Source: an uncultured SAR86 cluster bacterium
Lineage (GTDB): Bacteria > Pseudomonadota > Gammaproteobacteria > Magnimaribacterales > Magnimaribacteraceae
Direction: 5' to 3'
Assembly (NCBI GenBank): GCA_902606175.1
Contig: CACLEZ010000006.1
Span: 28,316 to 92,315, forward strand
Length of the DNA: 64,000 nt
The notes beneath the pieces were generated by a model. It had not been told where the DNA came from. It worked only from the letters and a program-made list of their open reading frames with translations, and did not search any database. Positions 1 to 8,284 of the stretch are shown here, piece by piece. Each line of letters opens with the position of its first letter. Position 1 is the first letter of the stretch. Position numbers and translations under genes: made by a program.

Positions 1-249
1 TTATATGAAGTAAATGAAGCATTCGCTCCAGTTCCATTGGCGTGGGCAAAGGAATTAAATGCTGATTTAGATAAATTAAATGTCAATGGCGGAGCAATGG
101 CTCTTGGCCACCCATTAGGAGGAACAGGAGCAAAACTTATGACTACATTGTTACATGAACTAGAAAGAAGGGAAGCTAGGTATGGTTTACAAGCGATTTG
201 TGAAGGCGGAGGCACTGCCAACGCAATGATAATTGAAAGGATCAGTTAA
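1..249 (+). CDS. Thiolase (acetyl-CoA acetyltransferase family), C-terminal part
   Basis: The window opens inside this gene; frame 1 is open from base 1 and stops at 249. The 82 visible residues are the C-terminal thiolase domain. Visible are NEAFA near the start, the histidine of GHPLGGTG, and the cysteine of [10 protein letters not shown] that acts as the general base in thiolysis or Claisen condensation of acyl-CoAs. The nucleophilic N-terminal cysteine lies outside the window, so whether it is a beta-oxidation or an acetoacetyl-CoA type enzyme cannot be told. The track's start at base 37 is an internal TTG and is not the real start. Its stop overlaps the convergent proS stop by 4 bp. Confidence 0.9.
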   Translation, partial: LYEVNEAFAPVPLAWAKELNADLDKLNVNGGAMALGHPLGGTGAKLMTTLLHELERREARYGLQAICEGGGTANAMIIERIS

Positions 250-1520
250 CCTTTAATAATTGAGACAAGATCTTGATGAGAAACTAATTTAGGTTTCTCA
301 TCTTGTCTTTCCTTCAATTCAATTTCACCCGTTTCTAAAGTTCTTTCGCCGATGATTATTATGAAAGGAATTCCTGTAACTTCCATGTCAGCAAACTTAA
401 CTCCGGGCCTTTTATCTCTATCATCCCAAAGCACATCAATATTATTATCTTTAAGTAATTGATAAATTTCTGAACATTTTTTCTTTATTTCCTCTTTACT
501 CTTTTGATTAACTTCAACTATAGCTACTTCAAAAGGTGCTAGTGATTTTGGCCATATAATTCCCTTGTCATCATAATTTTGTTCAATCGAGGCTGCCACG
601 ATTCTCGAAGCGCCGATTCCGTAACATCCCATTTCAGGATATATATCTTTATCCTCGCCTTGTATCCTTAGATTAAGAACTTCAGAATATTTCCTTCCTA
701 GTTTGAAAATATGTCCAACTTCAATTCCTTTTTTTAACTTTAACAAACCTTTTCCATCTGGACTGGGCATACCCTCCAGAGAAGCAGGATCTTGTCCTTC
801 TTGAAGTTCGGCCAACAGCTCTGCATTAATCGCATAATCACTTTTGTCGCTGAAAGCTAGAAGATCTTCTCCCGAATCTGCAAGAACATGAAATTCTTCC
901 GAATCAGAGCCTCCTATAGCGCCACTATCTGCTTTGACAATTCTATAATCTAATCCAATGTCATCGAATATTTGTATGTATGCTTCCTTCATATTTGAGT
1001 AGCTTTTATCCATACCTTCTTTATCAAGATCAAAAGAATACGCATCTTTCATAATGAATTCTCTTGATCTCATTACACCGAATCTAGGTCTTATTTCATC
1101 TCGAAATTTGGTTTGAATTTGATATAAATTCACAGGCAGTTGTTTATAACTTGTTATGAGGTTTTTACATAAATCAGTAATTATTTCTTCGTGAGTTGGT
1201 CCAAGGCAGAATTTATTTTCGTGACGATCAAAAAATATTAGAAGTTCTTGTCCGTACTTATCGATTCTTCCAGATTCTTCCCACAGCGAAGCTGGCTGGA
1301 CCATAGGCATTAAAATTTCTTGTGCACCCGCATCATCCATACCTTTTCTAATGATATTTTCTACTTTTTGAAGTACTTTCTTTCCTAATGGAAGCCAGTT
1401 ATATATTCCAGATGCAACTTGCCTGATCAAACCCGCCCTAATCATTAGTTGATGGCTAATTATCTCTGCATCGGCAGGATTTTCTCTTTGAGTGCCTAAG
1501 ATTAAGTGTGAAGCTTTCAT
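246..1520 (-). CDS. proS: Prolyl-tRNA synthetase, short form lacking the editing (INS) domain
   Basis: Class II synthetase charging tRNA-Pro with proline in the cytoplasm. Visible are the GPTHEE loop, motif 2 ([17 protein letters not shown]), motif 3 ([10 protein letters not shown]) and a C-terminal anticodon-binding domain with [15 protein letters not shown]. The sequence follows the E. coli-type bacterial enzyme closely. It is only 424 residues, however, against about 570 in E. coli. The missing block lies between YAINAELL (about residue 235) and PSPDGKG (about 255), exactly where the YbaK-like INS domain that hydrolyses Ala-tRNA-Pro normally sits; only about 13 residues remain there. The frame is unbroken and flanking motifs are intact, so this looks like a genuine short form. 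ATG start; convergent with the thiolase. Confidence 0.95.
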   Translation of the reverse strand: MKASHLILGTQRENPADAEIISHQLMIRAGLIRQVASGIYNWLPLGKKVLQKVENIIRKGMDDAGAQEILMPMVQPASLWEESGRIDKYGQELLIFFDRHENKFCLGPTHEEIITDLCKNLITSYKQLPVNLYQIQTKFRDEIRPRFGVMRSREFIMKDAYSFDLDKEGMDKSYSNMKEAYIQIFDDIGLDYRIVKADSGAIGGSDSEEFHVLADSGEDLLAFSDKSDYAINAELLAELQEGQDPASLEGMPSPDGKGLLKLKKGIEVGHIFKLGRKYSEVLNLRIQGEDKDIYPEMGCYGIGASRIVAASIEQNYDDKGIIWPKSLAPFEVAIVEVNQKSKEEIKKKCSEIYQLLKDNNIDVLWDDRDKRPGVKFADMEVTGIPFIIIIGERTLETGEIELKERQDEKPKLVSHQDLVSIIKG

Positions 1521-1579
1521 AAAGTGTCTTTGCTAATACTAACATATAGCTAGTTTTCGAGAATCTATATAATTAAAAT

Positions 1580-1588
1580 TGCTATAAT
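1580..1588 (+). promoter_or_regulatory. Candidate extended -10 promoter for the FmdB-like/aspS operon
   Basis: TGCTATAAT, a full TATAAT preceded by TGN, lies about 45 bp upstream of the FmdB-like start in the 113-bp gap between divergent proS and the aspS operon. No good -35 is visible at 17 bp, which fits an extended -10 promoter. This is pattern matching only; AT-rich gaps throw up TATAAT by chance. Confidence 0.45.
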
Positions 1589-1633
1589 TACTGTTTGAGC
1601 TGTAATTCAACTTTAGTTATTTAGTAATCGTTT

Positions 1634-1912
1634 ATGCCGACATATATTTTTAAGAATACAAAAACAGATGAGATTTTTGAAAAACAAATGCGAATTTCAG
1701 AGTTGGACGAATTTAAGAAAGAAAATCCTGATCTCATTCAAATGCCTACAGCGCCATCATTTAGACTAAAGGGAACAGGATGGTATGAAACAGACTTTAA
1801 AACAGGAAACAAAAAAAATATTGCTAAAAGCGATAATGAAACTCAGTCATCTCCAAAGCATAAAGAAAAAAAGGAATCGCCAACAAAAAAAGTACCATCT
1901 GAAAAGAAATGA
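1634..1912 (+). CDS. FmdB-like small protein without zinc-ribbon cysteines
   Basis: A 92-residue protein ahead of aspS, the position held by FmdB-family putative zinc-ribbon proteins in many gammaproteobacteria. The segment FRLKGTGWYETDFKTGNKKN is the characteristic middle part of that family. The N-terminal half, MPTYIFKNTKTDEIFEKQM, keeps the MPxY start, but the two CxxC pairs that define the FmdB zinc ribbon are absent; the whole protein contains no cysteine. The tail, from about residue 60, is Lys/Ser/Glu-rich and probably disordered. The ATG of aspS overlaps its stop (ATGA), implying coupled translation. Function unknown; metal binding of the usual kind is not possible here. Confidence 0.75.
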   Translation: MPTYIFKNTKTDEIFEKQMRISELDEFKKENPDLIQMPTAPSFRLKGTGWYETDFKTGNKKNIAKSDNETQSSPKHKEKKESPTKKVPSEKK

Positions 1913-3684
1913 AAAGAACACATAAATGTAATCAAGTTACCACGGATTTAATTGGTCAAGAGATTACCGTCTCGGGTTGGATCCATAGGAGGCGGGATCA
2001 TGGTGGGGTAATATTTTTTGATGTAAGAGATGAACACGGATTGGTTCAAGTTGTCTATAACCCAGAATCTAAAGATACATTTTCTTTAGCTGAGACCTGT
2101 AGAAATGAATTTGTAATATTCTCAAAAGGGATTGTAAACGAGAGGCCAGTCGGTACAGCTAATGATAATTTAATAACAGGAGAGGTTGAGATTATTGCTT
2201 CAGATCTTGAAATTCTTAACTCGTCTTTGCCAATACCTTTTCAATTAGATGAATATTCATCTGTTGGAGAAGAGACTCGCTTGAAATATAGATTCTTGGA
2301 TTTGAGGCGGACTGAAATGCAAGATAATCTCAGACTAAGATCAAAAGTTTCAACCTCGCTCAGAAACTATCTTGATAATGAAGATTTTATTGAAATCGAA
2401 ACCCCTCTTTTAACAAAAGCAACGCCTGAAGGTGCAAGAGATTATTTAGTTCCCAGTAGAACATTTCCAGGTCAATTCTTTGCTTTACCTCAGTCTCCAC
2501 AATTATTTAAGCAAACACTTATGGCATCCGGCTTTGAAAAGTATTTTCAATTCGCTAAGTGTTTCAGAGATGAGGATCTTAGGGCCGATCGACAGCCAGA
2601 ATTTACACAATTAGACATAGAGATGTCCTTCGTAGATTCCAAAGAGGTTATGAGCTTAATTACTAAAATGATTAAACAAGTATTTAAAGAATCTCTGTCA
2701 GTTGATCTGGGAGAATTTGTTGAGATTACATACCGTGAGGCTATTGAGAAATATGGTGTTGATAAACCAGACCTAAGAAACCCTCTAGAGTTAATTGAAG
2801 TAAAAGAATTGTTTAAAGAATGTGATTTTAAGGTTTTTAATGAACCAGCAAATGATATAGATTCAAGAATTGCCGCGATTAAAGTGCCTAATGGGAAATT
2901 ATTAACTAGAAAACAAATAGATGAGTATACGGAGTTTGTTGGAAACTATGGTGCAAAAGGACTTGCTTATATTAGAGTAGAAGACCCCTCAAAAGGAAAA
3001 GAGGGACTTCAATCGCCAATTATAAAATTTATAGAGGATTCCATCATAGAATCTTTATTATCAACCTTAAAAGTTCAGGAAGGAGATATAATTTTCTTTG
3101 GAGCAGGAAAAAGAAATATTGTGAATGATTCATTGGCTGCATTACGGGATCTTGTCGCAAAAGATCTAGATTTACTTACTTGTGAATGGGCACCATGTTG
3201 GGTGGTAGATTTTCCAATGTTTGAGAAAAATAAAAGTGGAGATTTAACACCATTACATCATCCATTTACTGCTCCGAATTGCACTGCAGATGAACTAAAA
3301 AATGATCCGCTTGGTGCATTAACAGAGGCATACGATATTGTTTTAAATGGTACTGAGCTTGGAGGAGGCTCTGTAAGAATACATGATAGATTAATGCAAG
3401 AGACTGTATTGAAGCTTCTCAACATTAATGAGAAAGAAGCAGAAGAGAAATTTGGTTTCTTAATTTCAGCATTACAGCATGGCTGTCCTCCGCATGCAGG
3501 CCTGGCAATAGGTTTTGATAGAATGATCATGCTAATGACTGGTTCAGATTCTATAAGGGACGTAATCGCCTTCCCTAAAACTCAAACAGCATCTTGTTTA
3601 CTTACTGAGGCACCAGGACAAGCTGCGGACGAACAACTTGAAGAATTACATATCAGGTTCCATGGACTAGACAAGGAGGATTAA
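1909..3684 (+). CDS. aspS: Aspartyl-tRNA synthetase
   Basis: Class II synthetase attaching aspartate to tRNA-Asp (and possibly tRNA-Asn). At 591 residues it matches the usual bacterial length. In order it shows the N-terminal OB-fold anticodon-binding domain (SGWIHRRRDHGGVIFFDVRD), the catalytic core with motif 2 (CFRDEDLRADRQPEFTQLD), the bacterial GAD insertion, and motif 3 (GLAIGFDRMIMLMTGSDSIR). The start ATG overlaps the stop of the FmdB-like gene by 4 bp, and yebC begins immediately after its TAA with no gap, so the three are surely one transcript. Discrimination between tRNA-Asp and tRNA-Asn cannot be read from the sequence by eye. Confidence 0.97.
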   Translation: MKRTHKCNQVTTDLIGQEITVSGWIHRRRDHGGVIFFDVRDEHGLVQVVYNPESKDTFSLAETCRNEFVIFSKGIVNERPVGTANDNLITGEVEIIASDLEILNSSLPIPFQLDEYSSVGEETRLKYRFLDLRRTEMQDNLRLRSKVSTSLRNYLDNEDFIEIETPLLTKATPEGARDYLVPSRTFPGQFFALPQSPQLFKQTLMASGFEKYFQFAKCFRDEDLRADRQPEFTQLDIEMSFVDSKEVMSLITKMIKQVFKESLSVDLGEFVEITYREAIEKYGVDKPDLRNPLELIEVKELFKECDFKVFNEPANDIDSRIAAIKVPNGKLLTRKQIDEYTEFVGNYGAKGLAYIRVEDPSKGKEGLQSPIIKFIEDSIIESLLSTLKVQEGDIIFFGAGKRNIVNDSLAALRDLVAKDLDLLTCEWAPCWVVDFPMFEKNKSGDLTPLHHPFTAPNCTADELKNDPLGALTEAYDIVLNGTELGGGSVRIHDRLMQETVLKLLNINEKEAEEKFGFLISALQHGCPPHAGLAIGFDRMIMLMTGSDSIRDVIAFPKTQTASCLLTEAPGQAADEQLEELHIRFHGLDKED

Positions 3685-4431
3685 GTGGCCGGTCATTCAA
3701 AGTGGGCAAATATTAAGCATCGAAAAGGGAGACAAGATGCTAAGAGAGGAAAGATTTTTTCTGTATTGATCAGAGAACTTACAGTTGCGGCAAAGCTTGG
3801 TGGCGGGGTAACAGACGATAATCCAAGACTGCGTACTGCAGTTGATAAGGCCTTAGCTGCAAATATGACTAAAGATACTATTGAAAGAGCTATTCAAAGA
3901 GGAGCTGGTGGCTTAGAAGGTGAAAACTTAGAAGAAGTAAGTTTTGAAGGATATGGACCAGGTGGAATAGCGATAATTGTAGAATCTATGACAGATAATA
4001 ATAATCGTACTGTAGCTGAAGTAAGACATGCATTCACAAAATCAGGTGGTAATCTAGGAACTAACGGTTCCGTATCTTACCTGTTCGAAAAAAAAGGTTT
4101 AATAAATATTACTTCTGATCAAGATGCAGACCAAGTAATGGAGATTTCAATTGAAGCTGGAGCTGAAGATATTGAAGTAAACGAAGACGAAAGTATAACA
4201 GTGAGCTCTTCACCAGAAGACTTTGAAAATATAAAGAAAGCTCTGCTGGAGAAGGAAATTGATCTTATTGATTCTGATGTAGCCTTAATTCCAGAGACAA
4301 CTGTCAAAGCTGATTTAGATACTTCTTTAAAGGTTTTCAAGCTGCTTGAAATGCTTGAAGACCTTGACGATACTCAAAATGTTACCTCCAATATAGAGTT
4401 CGCTGAAGGTATGCTGGATCATCTGGACTAA
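3685..4431 (+). CDS. yebC: YebC/PmpR family protein
   Basis: A 248-residue YebC-family protein, full length. The N-terminal signature MAGHSKWANIKHRKGRQDAK is essentially canonical, followed by the conserved GPGGIAIIVE stretch. The family was long annotated as a transcriptional regulator; more recent work on relatives points to a role at the ribosome in translation of difficult proline-containing sequences, which I recall rather than see. GTG start directly adjoining the aspS stop, with AAGGAGG just upstream inside the end of aspS as a strong ribosome binding site. The downstream nuclease gene starts 1 bp after its stop, continuing the operon. Confidence 0.95.
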   Translation: MAGHSKWANIKHRKGRQDAKRGKIFSVLIRELTVAAKLGGGVTDDNPRLRTAVDKALAANMTKDTIERAIQRGAGGLEGENLEEVSFEGYGPGGIAIIVESMTDNNNRTVAEVRHAFTKSGGNLGTNGSVSYLFEKKGLINITSDQDADQVMEISIEAGAEDIEVNEDESITVSSSPEDFENIKKALLEKEIDLIDSDVALIPETTVKADLDTSLKVFKLLEMLEDLDDTQNVTSNIEFAEGMLDHLD

Positions 4432-4432
4432 T

Positions 4433-4849
4433 ATGACAAATTCTAGAAATAAAGGCGCTTCTTTCGAAAGAGAAGTGGCTAATTTGCTTACTAATGATTT
4501 GAATTTAACAAATAATATCAGAAGAATACTCGAGCAAACCAGGGAGAAGCATTTACCAGATTTAATGTTGGGAAGGTGGTATCTTGAATGTAAGAGATAC
4601 GGATCTGGAGCTGAACCATTGGACGCTTGGTGGAAGCAAGTATTAGAGGCTACAAAAAATAAAGGAATCCCTGCTTTAGTCTACAAATTCGATAGAAGGC
4701 CAATTAAAGTTAGAGTGCCTCTGGGAGCCATAAATCCTTCACTCCATTTAGATTCGCCTTTTACAGCAGATCTTTTATGGGATGACTTTATTTTTCTCCT
4801 AAAAGAACTTTATGCCAACGATATAGCTGATCACGAACAAATAGACTAA
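4433..4849 (+). CDS. PDDEXK-type nuclease, Holliday-junction-resolvase-like, in the ruvCAB position
   Basis: A 138-residue protein with the layout of small PDDEXK resolvases such as archaeal Hjc and phage enzymes: an N-terminal helix with GASFEREVANLL (acidic residues at 12 and 14), an aspartate in LPDLML (D43), and the E-x-K strand LECKRY (E52, K54). Family members bind metal at these residues and cut branched or duplex DNA. It lies between yebC and ybgC, where related genomes carry ruvC-ruvA-ruvB. The 1-bp gap to yebC and 1-bp overlap with ybgC show it belongs to the operon. A role in resolving recombination intermediates is inference from fold and position; a general DNA-repair nuclease is an alternative. 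Confidence 0.7.
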   Translation: MTNSRNKGASFEREVANLLTNDLNLTNNIRRILEQTREKHLPDLMLGRWYLECKRYGSGAEPLDAWWKQVLEATKNKGIPALVYKFDRRPIKVRVPLGAINPSLHLDSPFTADLLWDDFIFLLKELYANDIADHEQID

Positions 4850-5247
4850 TGAAGGATTATCATTTAAGAATTTATTACGAAGATACTGATGCACAAGGTG
4901 TTGTGTATTATGCTAACTATCTGAAATTTTTTGAAAGAGCCAGAACTGAGTATTTAAGAGAAGTTGGTTACGAACAAATGAAGCTTATGCAGGAAGGTAT
5001 TATATTTATTGTCAGGAGTCTGGAGCTAAAACTTATCAAGCCAGCAAAATTAGATGACTCTGTCAAAGTGAAAACTGAACTGTCAAAGCTTGGAAAAGTA
5101 AGTTTCGATTTTAAACAAACCGCTTATGTCAATGATTCCTTGATTATCGAAGCGAATATAAAATGCGGTAGCTTAGATCCGAAAACTTTTACTCCTTCAG
5201 CACTTCCTGAATATTTATATAACGGAATGAAAAAACTACTTTTATAA
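4849..5247 (+). CDS. ybgC: YbgC-type hotdog thioesterase of the Tol-Pal operon
   Basis: A 132-residue 4-hydroxybenzoyl-CoA-thioesterase-like hotdog protein. The signature YEDTDAQGVVYYANYLKFFE carries the catalytic aspartate and the conserved tyrosine/asparagine segment. Family members hydrolyse acyl-CoA or acyl-ACP and are almost always the first gene of the tol-pal operon, as here. The start ATG overlaps the TAA of the nuclease gene by 1 bp (TAATG), so translation is probably coupled. tolQ follows after 4 bp. Confidence 0.93.
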   Translation: MKDYHLRIYYEDTDAQGVVYYANYLKFFERARTEYLREVGYEQMKLMQEGIIFIVRSLELKLIKPAKLDDSVKVKTELSKLGKVSFDFKQTAYVNDSLIIEANIKCGSLDPKTFTPSALPEYLYNGMKKLLL

Positions 5248-5251
5248 TTAT

Positions 5252-5926
5252 ATGGATCTCTCAATTTTAGAATTATTTTTAAATGCAAGTATTGTAGTTA
5301 AATCCGTCATAGTGATTCTAATTCTTGCATCTCTTCTCTCTTGGATGGTAATTTTCGAGCGTTGGATTTACATAAAAAAAGTAAATCAGGAATTCTTCAA
5401 CTTTGAAACTAGATTCTGGTCAGACTCAGGACTAGAAGCTTTACTTTTAACAAGTCAAGAAGGGGAACATGAACCAATTGGTGCTGAATATATCTTTCAA
5501 GTCGGATATCTTGACTACAAACGTCTCATAGCTGAAAAAATTGATTCAGATACGATCATGTCGAGTGTGCAGAGAAATATGCAGGCTGCTTTAACAAAAG
5601 AGCAATCATTACTTGAAAAACATTTACCTTTTTTAGCCACTGTTGCTTCTGTGAGTCCTTACATAGGTTTGTTTGGAACAGTTTGGGGCATAATGAACTC
5701 ATTCAGAGGGCTAGCCGGTTCATCTCAAGCAACATTATCTGCAGTAGCTCCCGGTATCTCTGAAGCTCTTATAGCAACGGCAATAGGACTTTTTGCAGCT
5801 ATACCTGCTTTAATCGCTTACAACAAGTATATATCTGATTCTGATCGTCTCATTTCAAGTTTTGAAGGTTTTAAAGAGGAATTTTCTTCGGTTCTTCATC
5901 GCGATATACAGTCTGGTAAAAAATGA
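5252..5926 (+). CDS. tolQ: Tol-Pal proton-channel subunit TolQ
   Basis: Inner-membrane TolQ/ExbB/MotA-family protein of 224 residues. The first transmembrane helix is at about residues 13-33 (VKSVIVILILASLLSWMVIF); two further helices lie near 125-150 and 165-190, with the conserved stretch GLFGTVWGIMNSFRGLA. With TolR it forms the proton-driven motor that energises TolA and pulls the outer membrane inward at division. Position between ybgC and tolR, with a 4-bp overlap to tolR, separates it from the ExbB paralogue. Confidence 0.95.
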   Translation: MDLSILELFLNASIVVKSVIVILILASLLSWMVIFERWIYIKKVNQEFFNFETRFWSDSGLEALLLTSQEGEHEPIGAEYIFQVGYLDYKRLIAEKIDSDTIMSSVQRNMQAALTKEQSLLEKHLPFLATVASVSPYIGLFGTVWGIMNSFRGLAGSSQATLSAVAPGISEALIATAIGLFAAIPALIAYNKYISDSDRLISSFEGFKEEFSSVLHRDIQSGKK

Positions 5927-6339
5927 AACGAAGAAATCTAATATCTGATATCAATGTTGTTCCTTATATTGATGTAATGCTGGTTTTGTTAGTTATTTTT
6001 ATGATATCTGCTCCTTTGATGGTTCAAGGAATTCAGATAAATCTTCCCGAAGCGTCCTCTGAAGCTCTGCCAGTCAAGAATAATGAACCTCTCATTATTT
6101 CCATTAAAAAGGATGGCGCTATCTTTTTGGAAACTGATTCAACTAGAGATAGATCTTTGAGTCTTGAGGAGATGAACAATTTAGTCTCGAAGATTTTTGA
6201 AGCTAGTCCTGGTTTACAAGTCGTCATAAGAGGGGATGGTGAAGTGAAGTATGAGAGAGTTATGACTGTTATGGCTGAGTTACAAATAGCCGGAGCTAGT
6301 GACATAGGATTAATCTCACAACCAATATCATCTAAGTGA
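5923..6339 (+). CDS. tolR: Tol-Pal motor subunit TolR
   Basis: ExbD/TolR-family protein of 138 residues: short cytoplasmic N-terminus, one transmembrane helix (about residues 11-33) containing the key aspartate in IDVMLVLLVIFM, then a periplasmic domain. The helix aspartate is the proton-carrying residue of the TolQR motor. The ATG overlaps tolQ by 4 bp and its stop overlaps the GTG of tolA by 4 bp, so the stoichiometric partners are translationally coupled. Confidence 0.94.
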   Translation: MKRRNLISDINVVPYIDVMLVLLVIFMISAPLMVQGIQINLPEASSEALPVKNNEPLIISIKKDGAIFLETDSTRDRSLSLEEMNNLVSKIFEASPGLQVVIRGDGEVKYERVMTVMAELQIAGASDIGLISQPISSK

Positions 6340-6941
6340 ACTATTTTGCTCCACTCTTTTTATCAGTATTTATTCATTTTGGTTTAGTTCTATCCTTTTC
6401 AAATTTTTTTACCATAGACTTTGATAAATATAATATTGAAGCGAAAAAACCTATTACTGCTTATATTGTCTTTGCTGAAAGTAAAAAGACTCAAAAAAAA
6501 CCCATTAAAATTAATCAAGATCTTCAAAATAAGACTATTTTGGAAATCGAGGCTGAAAAGATACAAATCACTAGCAGCACTTCAGTCATAGAAGCAATTG
6601 AAGCTCTGGAAAATATAAAAACTTCCGATACTCAAGAAAGAGCGGAAGTATTTCAATCTGATGTTGAGAAATACTCTTATGTAATCAAAAAACAAGTTAT
6701 GGCAAACTGGAAAAGACCTAAAAATCTAAATTCAAATTTAAAGACTGAAATCCAAATTAATCTTGTGCCTACGGGTGAAATTATATCTTCAACAATAATC
6801 AAAGGGAGTGGCAACAAAATTTTTGATGATTCAGCTTTGTCCGCAGTTTCAAAGGTTAGATCTTTTGAAGGTTTAAACATGCAAATGAATCTCTTTGATG
6901 AGCACTTTAGAGAATTTATATTAATATTTAGCCCTAATTAA
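6336..6941 (+). CDS. tolA: TolA, short form
   Basis: TolA links the TolQR motor to TolB and Pal across the periplasm. An N-terminal transmembrane anchor (LFLSVFIHFGLVLSFSNFF) is followed by a short Lys/Glu-rich segment and a C-terminal TonB-like domain starting around YVIKKQVMANWKRP, with the typical GSGNKIFDDSALSAVSK helix. The protein has 201 residues; E. coli TolA has about 420 because of a long helical domain II, which is largely missing here. Position and the C-terminal domain identify it. GTG start overlapping the tolR stop (GTGA). Confidence 0.9.
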   Translation: MNYFAPLFLSVFIHFGLVLSFSNFFTIDFDKYNIEAKKPITAYIVFAESKKTQKKPIKINQDLQNKTILEIEAEKIQITSSTSVIEAIEALENIKTSDTQERAEVFQSDVEKYSYVIKKQVMANWKRPKNLNSNLKTEIQINLVPTGEIISSTIIKGSGNKIFDDSALSAVSKVRSFEGLNMQMNLFDEHFREFILIFSPN

Positions 6942-6954
6942 TTTGAATGACGCA

Positions 6955-8247
6955 ATGTTTTACAAAAATATTATCTTAATAACTGCATCATTATTTTTTC
7001 TTTCAACACTTTCCGGACAGCTCAGAATAGAGATCAAAGGTGGGCTAGAGGACCCAATCAATCTAGCAGTAGTTCCTATGCAATGGAATTTAGATAGCCC
7101 TCAAGATTTATTTGTTCATGAAGTAATAAAGTCTGATCTAGAATCATTCGGAGAATTCTATGTATTGCCTCCTAAGAATATGTTGAGTCTACCTAGTTCT
7201 AAAGAAGAAGTTTTTTTTAAAGACTGGAGAATATTAGGAACAGATTTCTTGGTGATAGGAGATATAGGTCTTTCGGAGGTGGAGAATGAAATAAAAGTTT
7301 CATTTTTCATTTTTGATATTGTGAAAGAAAGATTAATACATAAAGGAGTAGTATTTGGTACTAAAAAGTCTTTGAGAAGAATCAGTCATAAAATCAGTGA
7401 TATTATTTATTCAAAGATATATGACATCCCAGGTATTTTTTCAACTCAAATAGCCTATATAGATAAGCCATCTGCCAGTGATCCTAACTATAACTTAATG
7501 ATTTCAGATCTAGATGGATTTCAGAGCTTATCTCTTTTTTCTTCTCCTCAGCCTTTGATGTCTCCAAGTTGGTCTCCTGACAAGAAGAAAATTGCATATG
7601 TATCTTTTGAAGAAGGAACTTCGCGTATCTTCATACAACAACTTTCTAATGCCCAAAGGTTTGGTCTTAAACTCGAGAGAGGTATTAATAGCTCGCCAAA
7701 TTGGTCACCAAATGGTGATAAATTGTCTGCTGTCCTATCCAGGACAGGTAATCCTGATATTTTTATCTACGATCTTAAGCTTTCTACTTGGATCCAAATT
7801 ACGAATCATTTTGGAATTGATACTGAACCAGATTGGTCACCTGATTCTAATAAAATTTTATTTACCTCAAATAGATCTGGTTCACCACAGCTATATGAAG
7901 CAAATGTAAAAACGAACAGAATAAAAAGAATTACCTTCGATGGAACTTATAATGCGAGGGGTAGGTATCTACCCAACGGAAAGGATATTGTTTTTGTTCA
8001 CAGAAGAAATGGTGTCTTCCACATAGCCAAGCAGAACTTGAGATCTGGAAATATAAATATATTAACCGATACTTCATTAGATGAATCGCCAACAGTTTCA
8101 CCTAATGGAAATGTGGTTATTTATGCAACTAAGGACGGGGATAAGGATATATTGGCTGGTATAACTTTAGATGGTAAGACGAAATTTATTATGCCTTCAT
8201 TAAAGGGAGAGGCAAGAGAACCATCCTGGTCTCCTCTGATAGATTAG
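6955..8247 (+). CDS. tolB: TolB periplasmic beta-propeller
   Basis: Periplasmic TolB, the partner of Pal and TolA. An N-terminal signal peptide (FYKNIILITASLFFLSTLSG) is followed by the alpha/beta domain and a WD40-like propeller with repeated motifs such as SPSWSPDKKKIAY, SPNWSPNGDKL and EPDWSPDSNKILF. The ORF track begins at a TTG at 6943; I prefer the in-frame ATG at 6955 because it gives a cleaner signal peptide, but neither has a good Shine-Dalgarno. Length of about 430 residues is normal. It directly follows tolA. Confidence 0.94.
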   Translation: MFYKNIILITASLFFLSTLSGQLRIEIKGGLEDPINLAVVPMQWNLDSPQDLFVHEVIKSDLESFGEFYVLPPKNMLSLPSSKEEVFFKDWRILGTDFLVIGDIGLSEVENEIKVSFFIFDIVKERLIHKGVVFGTKKSLRRISHKISDIIYSKIYDIPGIFSTQIAYIDKPSASDPNYNLMISDLDGFQSLSLFSSPQPLMSPSWSPDKKKIAYVSFEEGTSRIFIQQLSNAQRFGLKLERGINSSPNWSPNGDKLSAVLSRTGNPDIFIYDLKLSTWIQITNHFGIDTEPDWSPDSNKILFTSNRSGSPQLYEANVKTNRIKRITFDGTYNARGRYLPNGKDIVFVHRRNGVFHIAKQNLRSGNINILTDTSLDESPTVSPNGNVVIYATKDGDKDILAGITLDGKTKFIMPSLKGEAREPSWSPLID

Positions 8248-8261
8248 AATCAAAATAGAAG

Positions 8262-8279
8262 TATAATAGAAACAGGAGG
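8262..8279 (+). promoter_or_regulatory. Strong ribosome binding site and possible -10 ahead of pal
   Basis: The 37-bp gap between tolB and pal contains TATAAT (8262-8267) and a full AGGAGG (8274-8279) five bases before the pal ATG. Most genes in this operon lack such a perfect Shine-Dalgarno, consistent with Pal being made in much higher amount than TolB. The -10 has no clear -35, so an independent promoter is possible but unproven; the ribosome binding site is the firm part. Confidence 0.5.
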
Positions 8280-8284
8280 CTTAA

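Noticed and set aside
3258-3530. Minus-strand ORF of 90 codons inside aspS
   Set aside because: It lies wholly within a strongly conserved gene, has no family-like sequence and is a frame shadow; the same applies to the many other opposite-strand ORFs in the track.
7592-7909. Plus-strand ORF of 105 codons in tolB
   Set aside because: Out-of-frame shadow in the beta-propeller region, whose in-frame repeats are clear.
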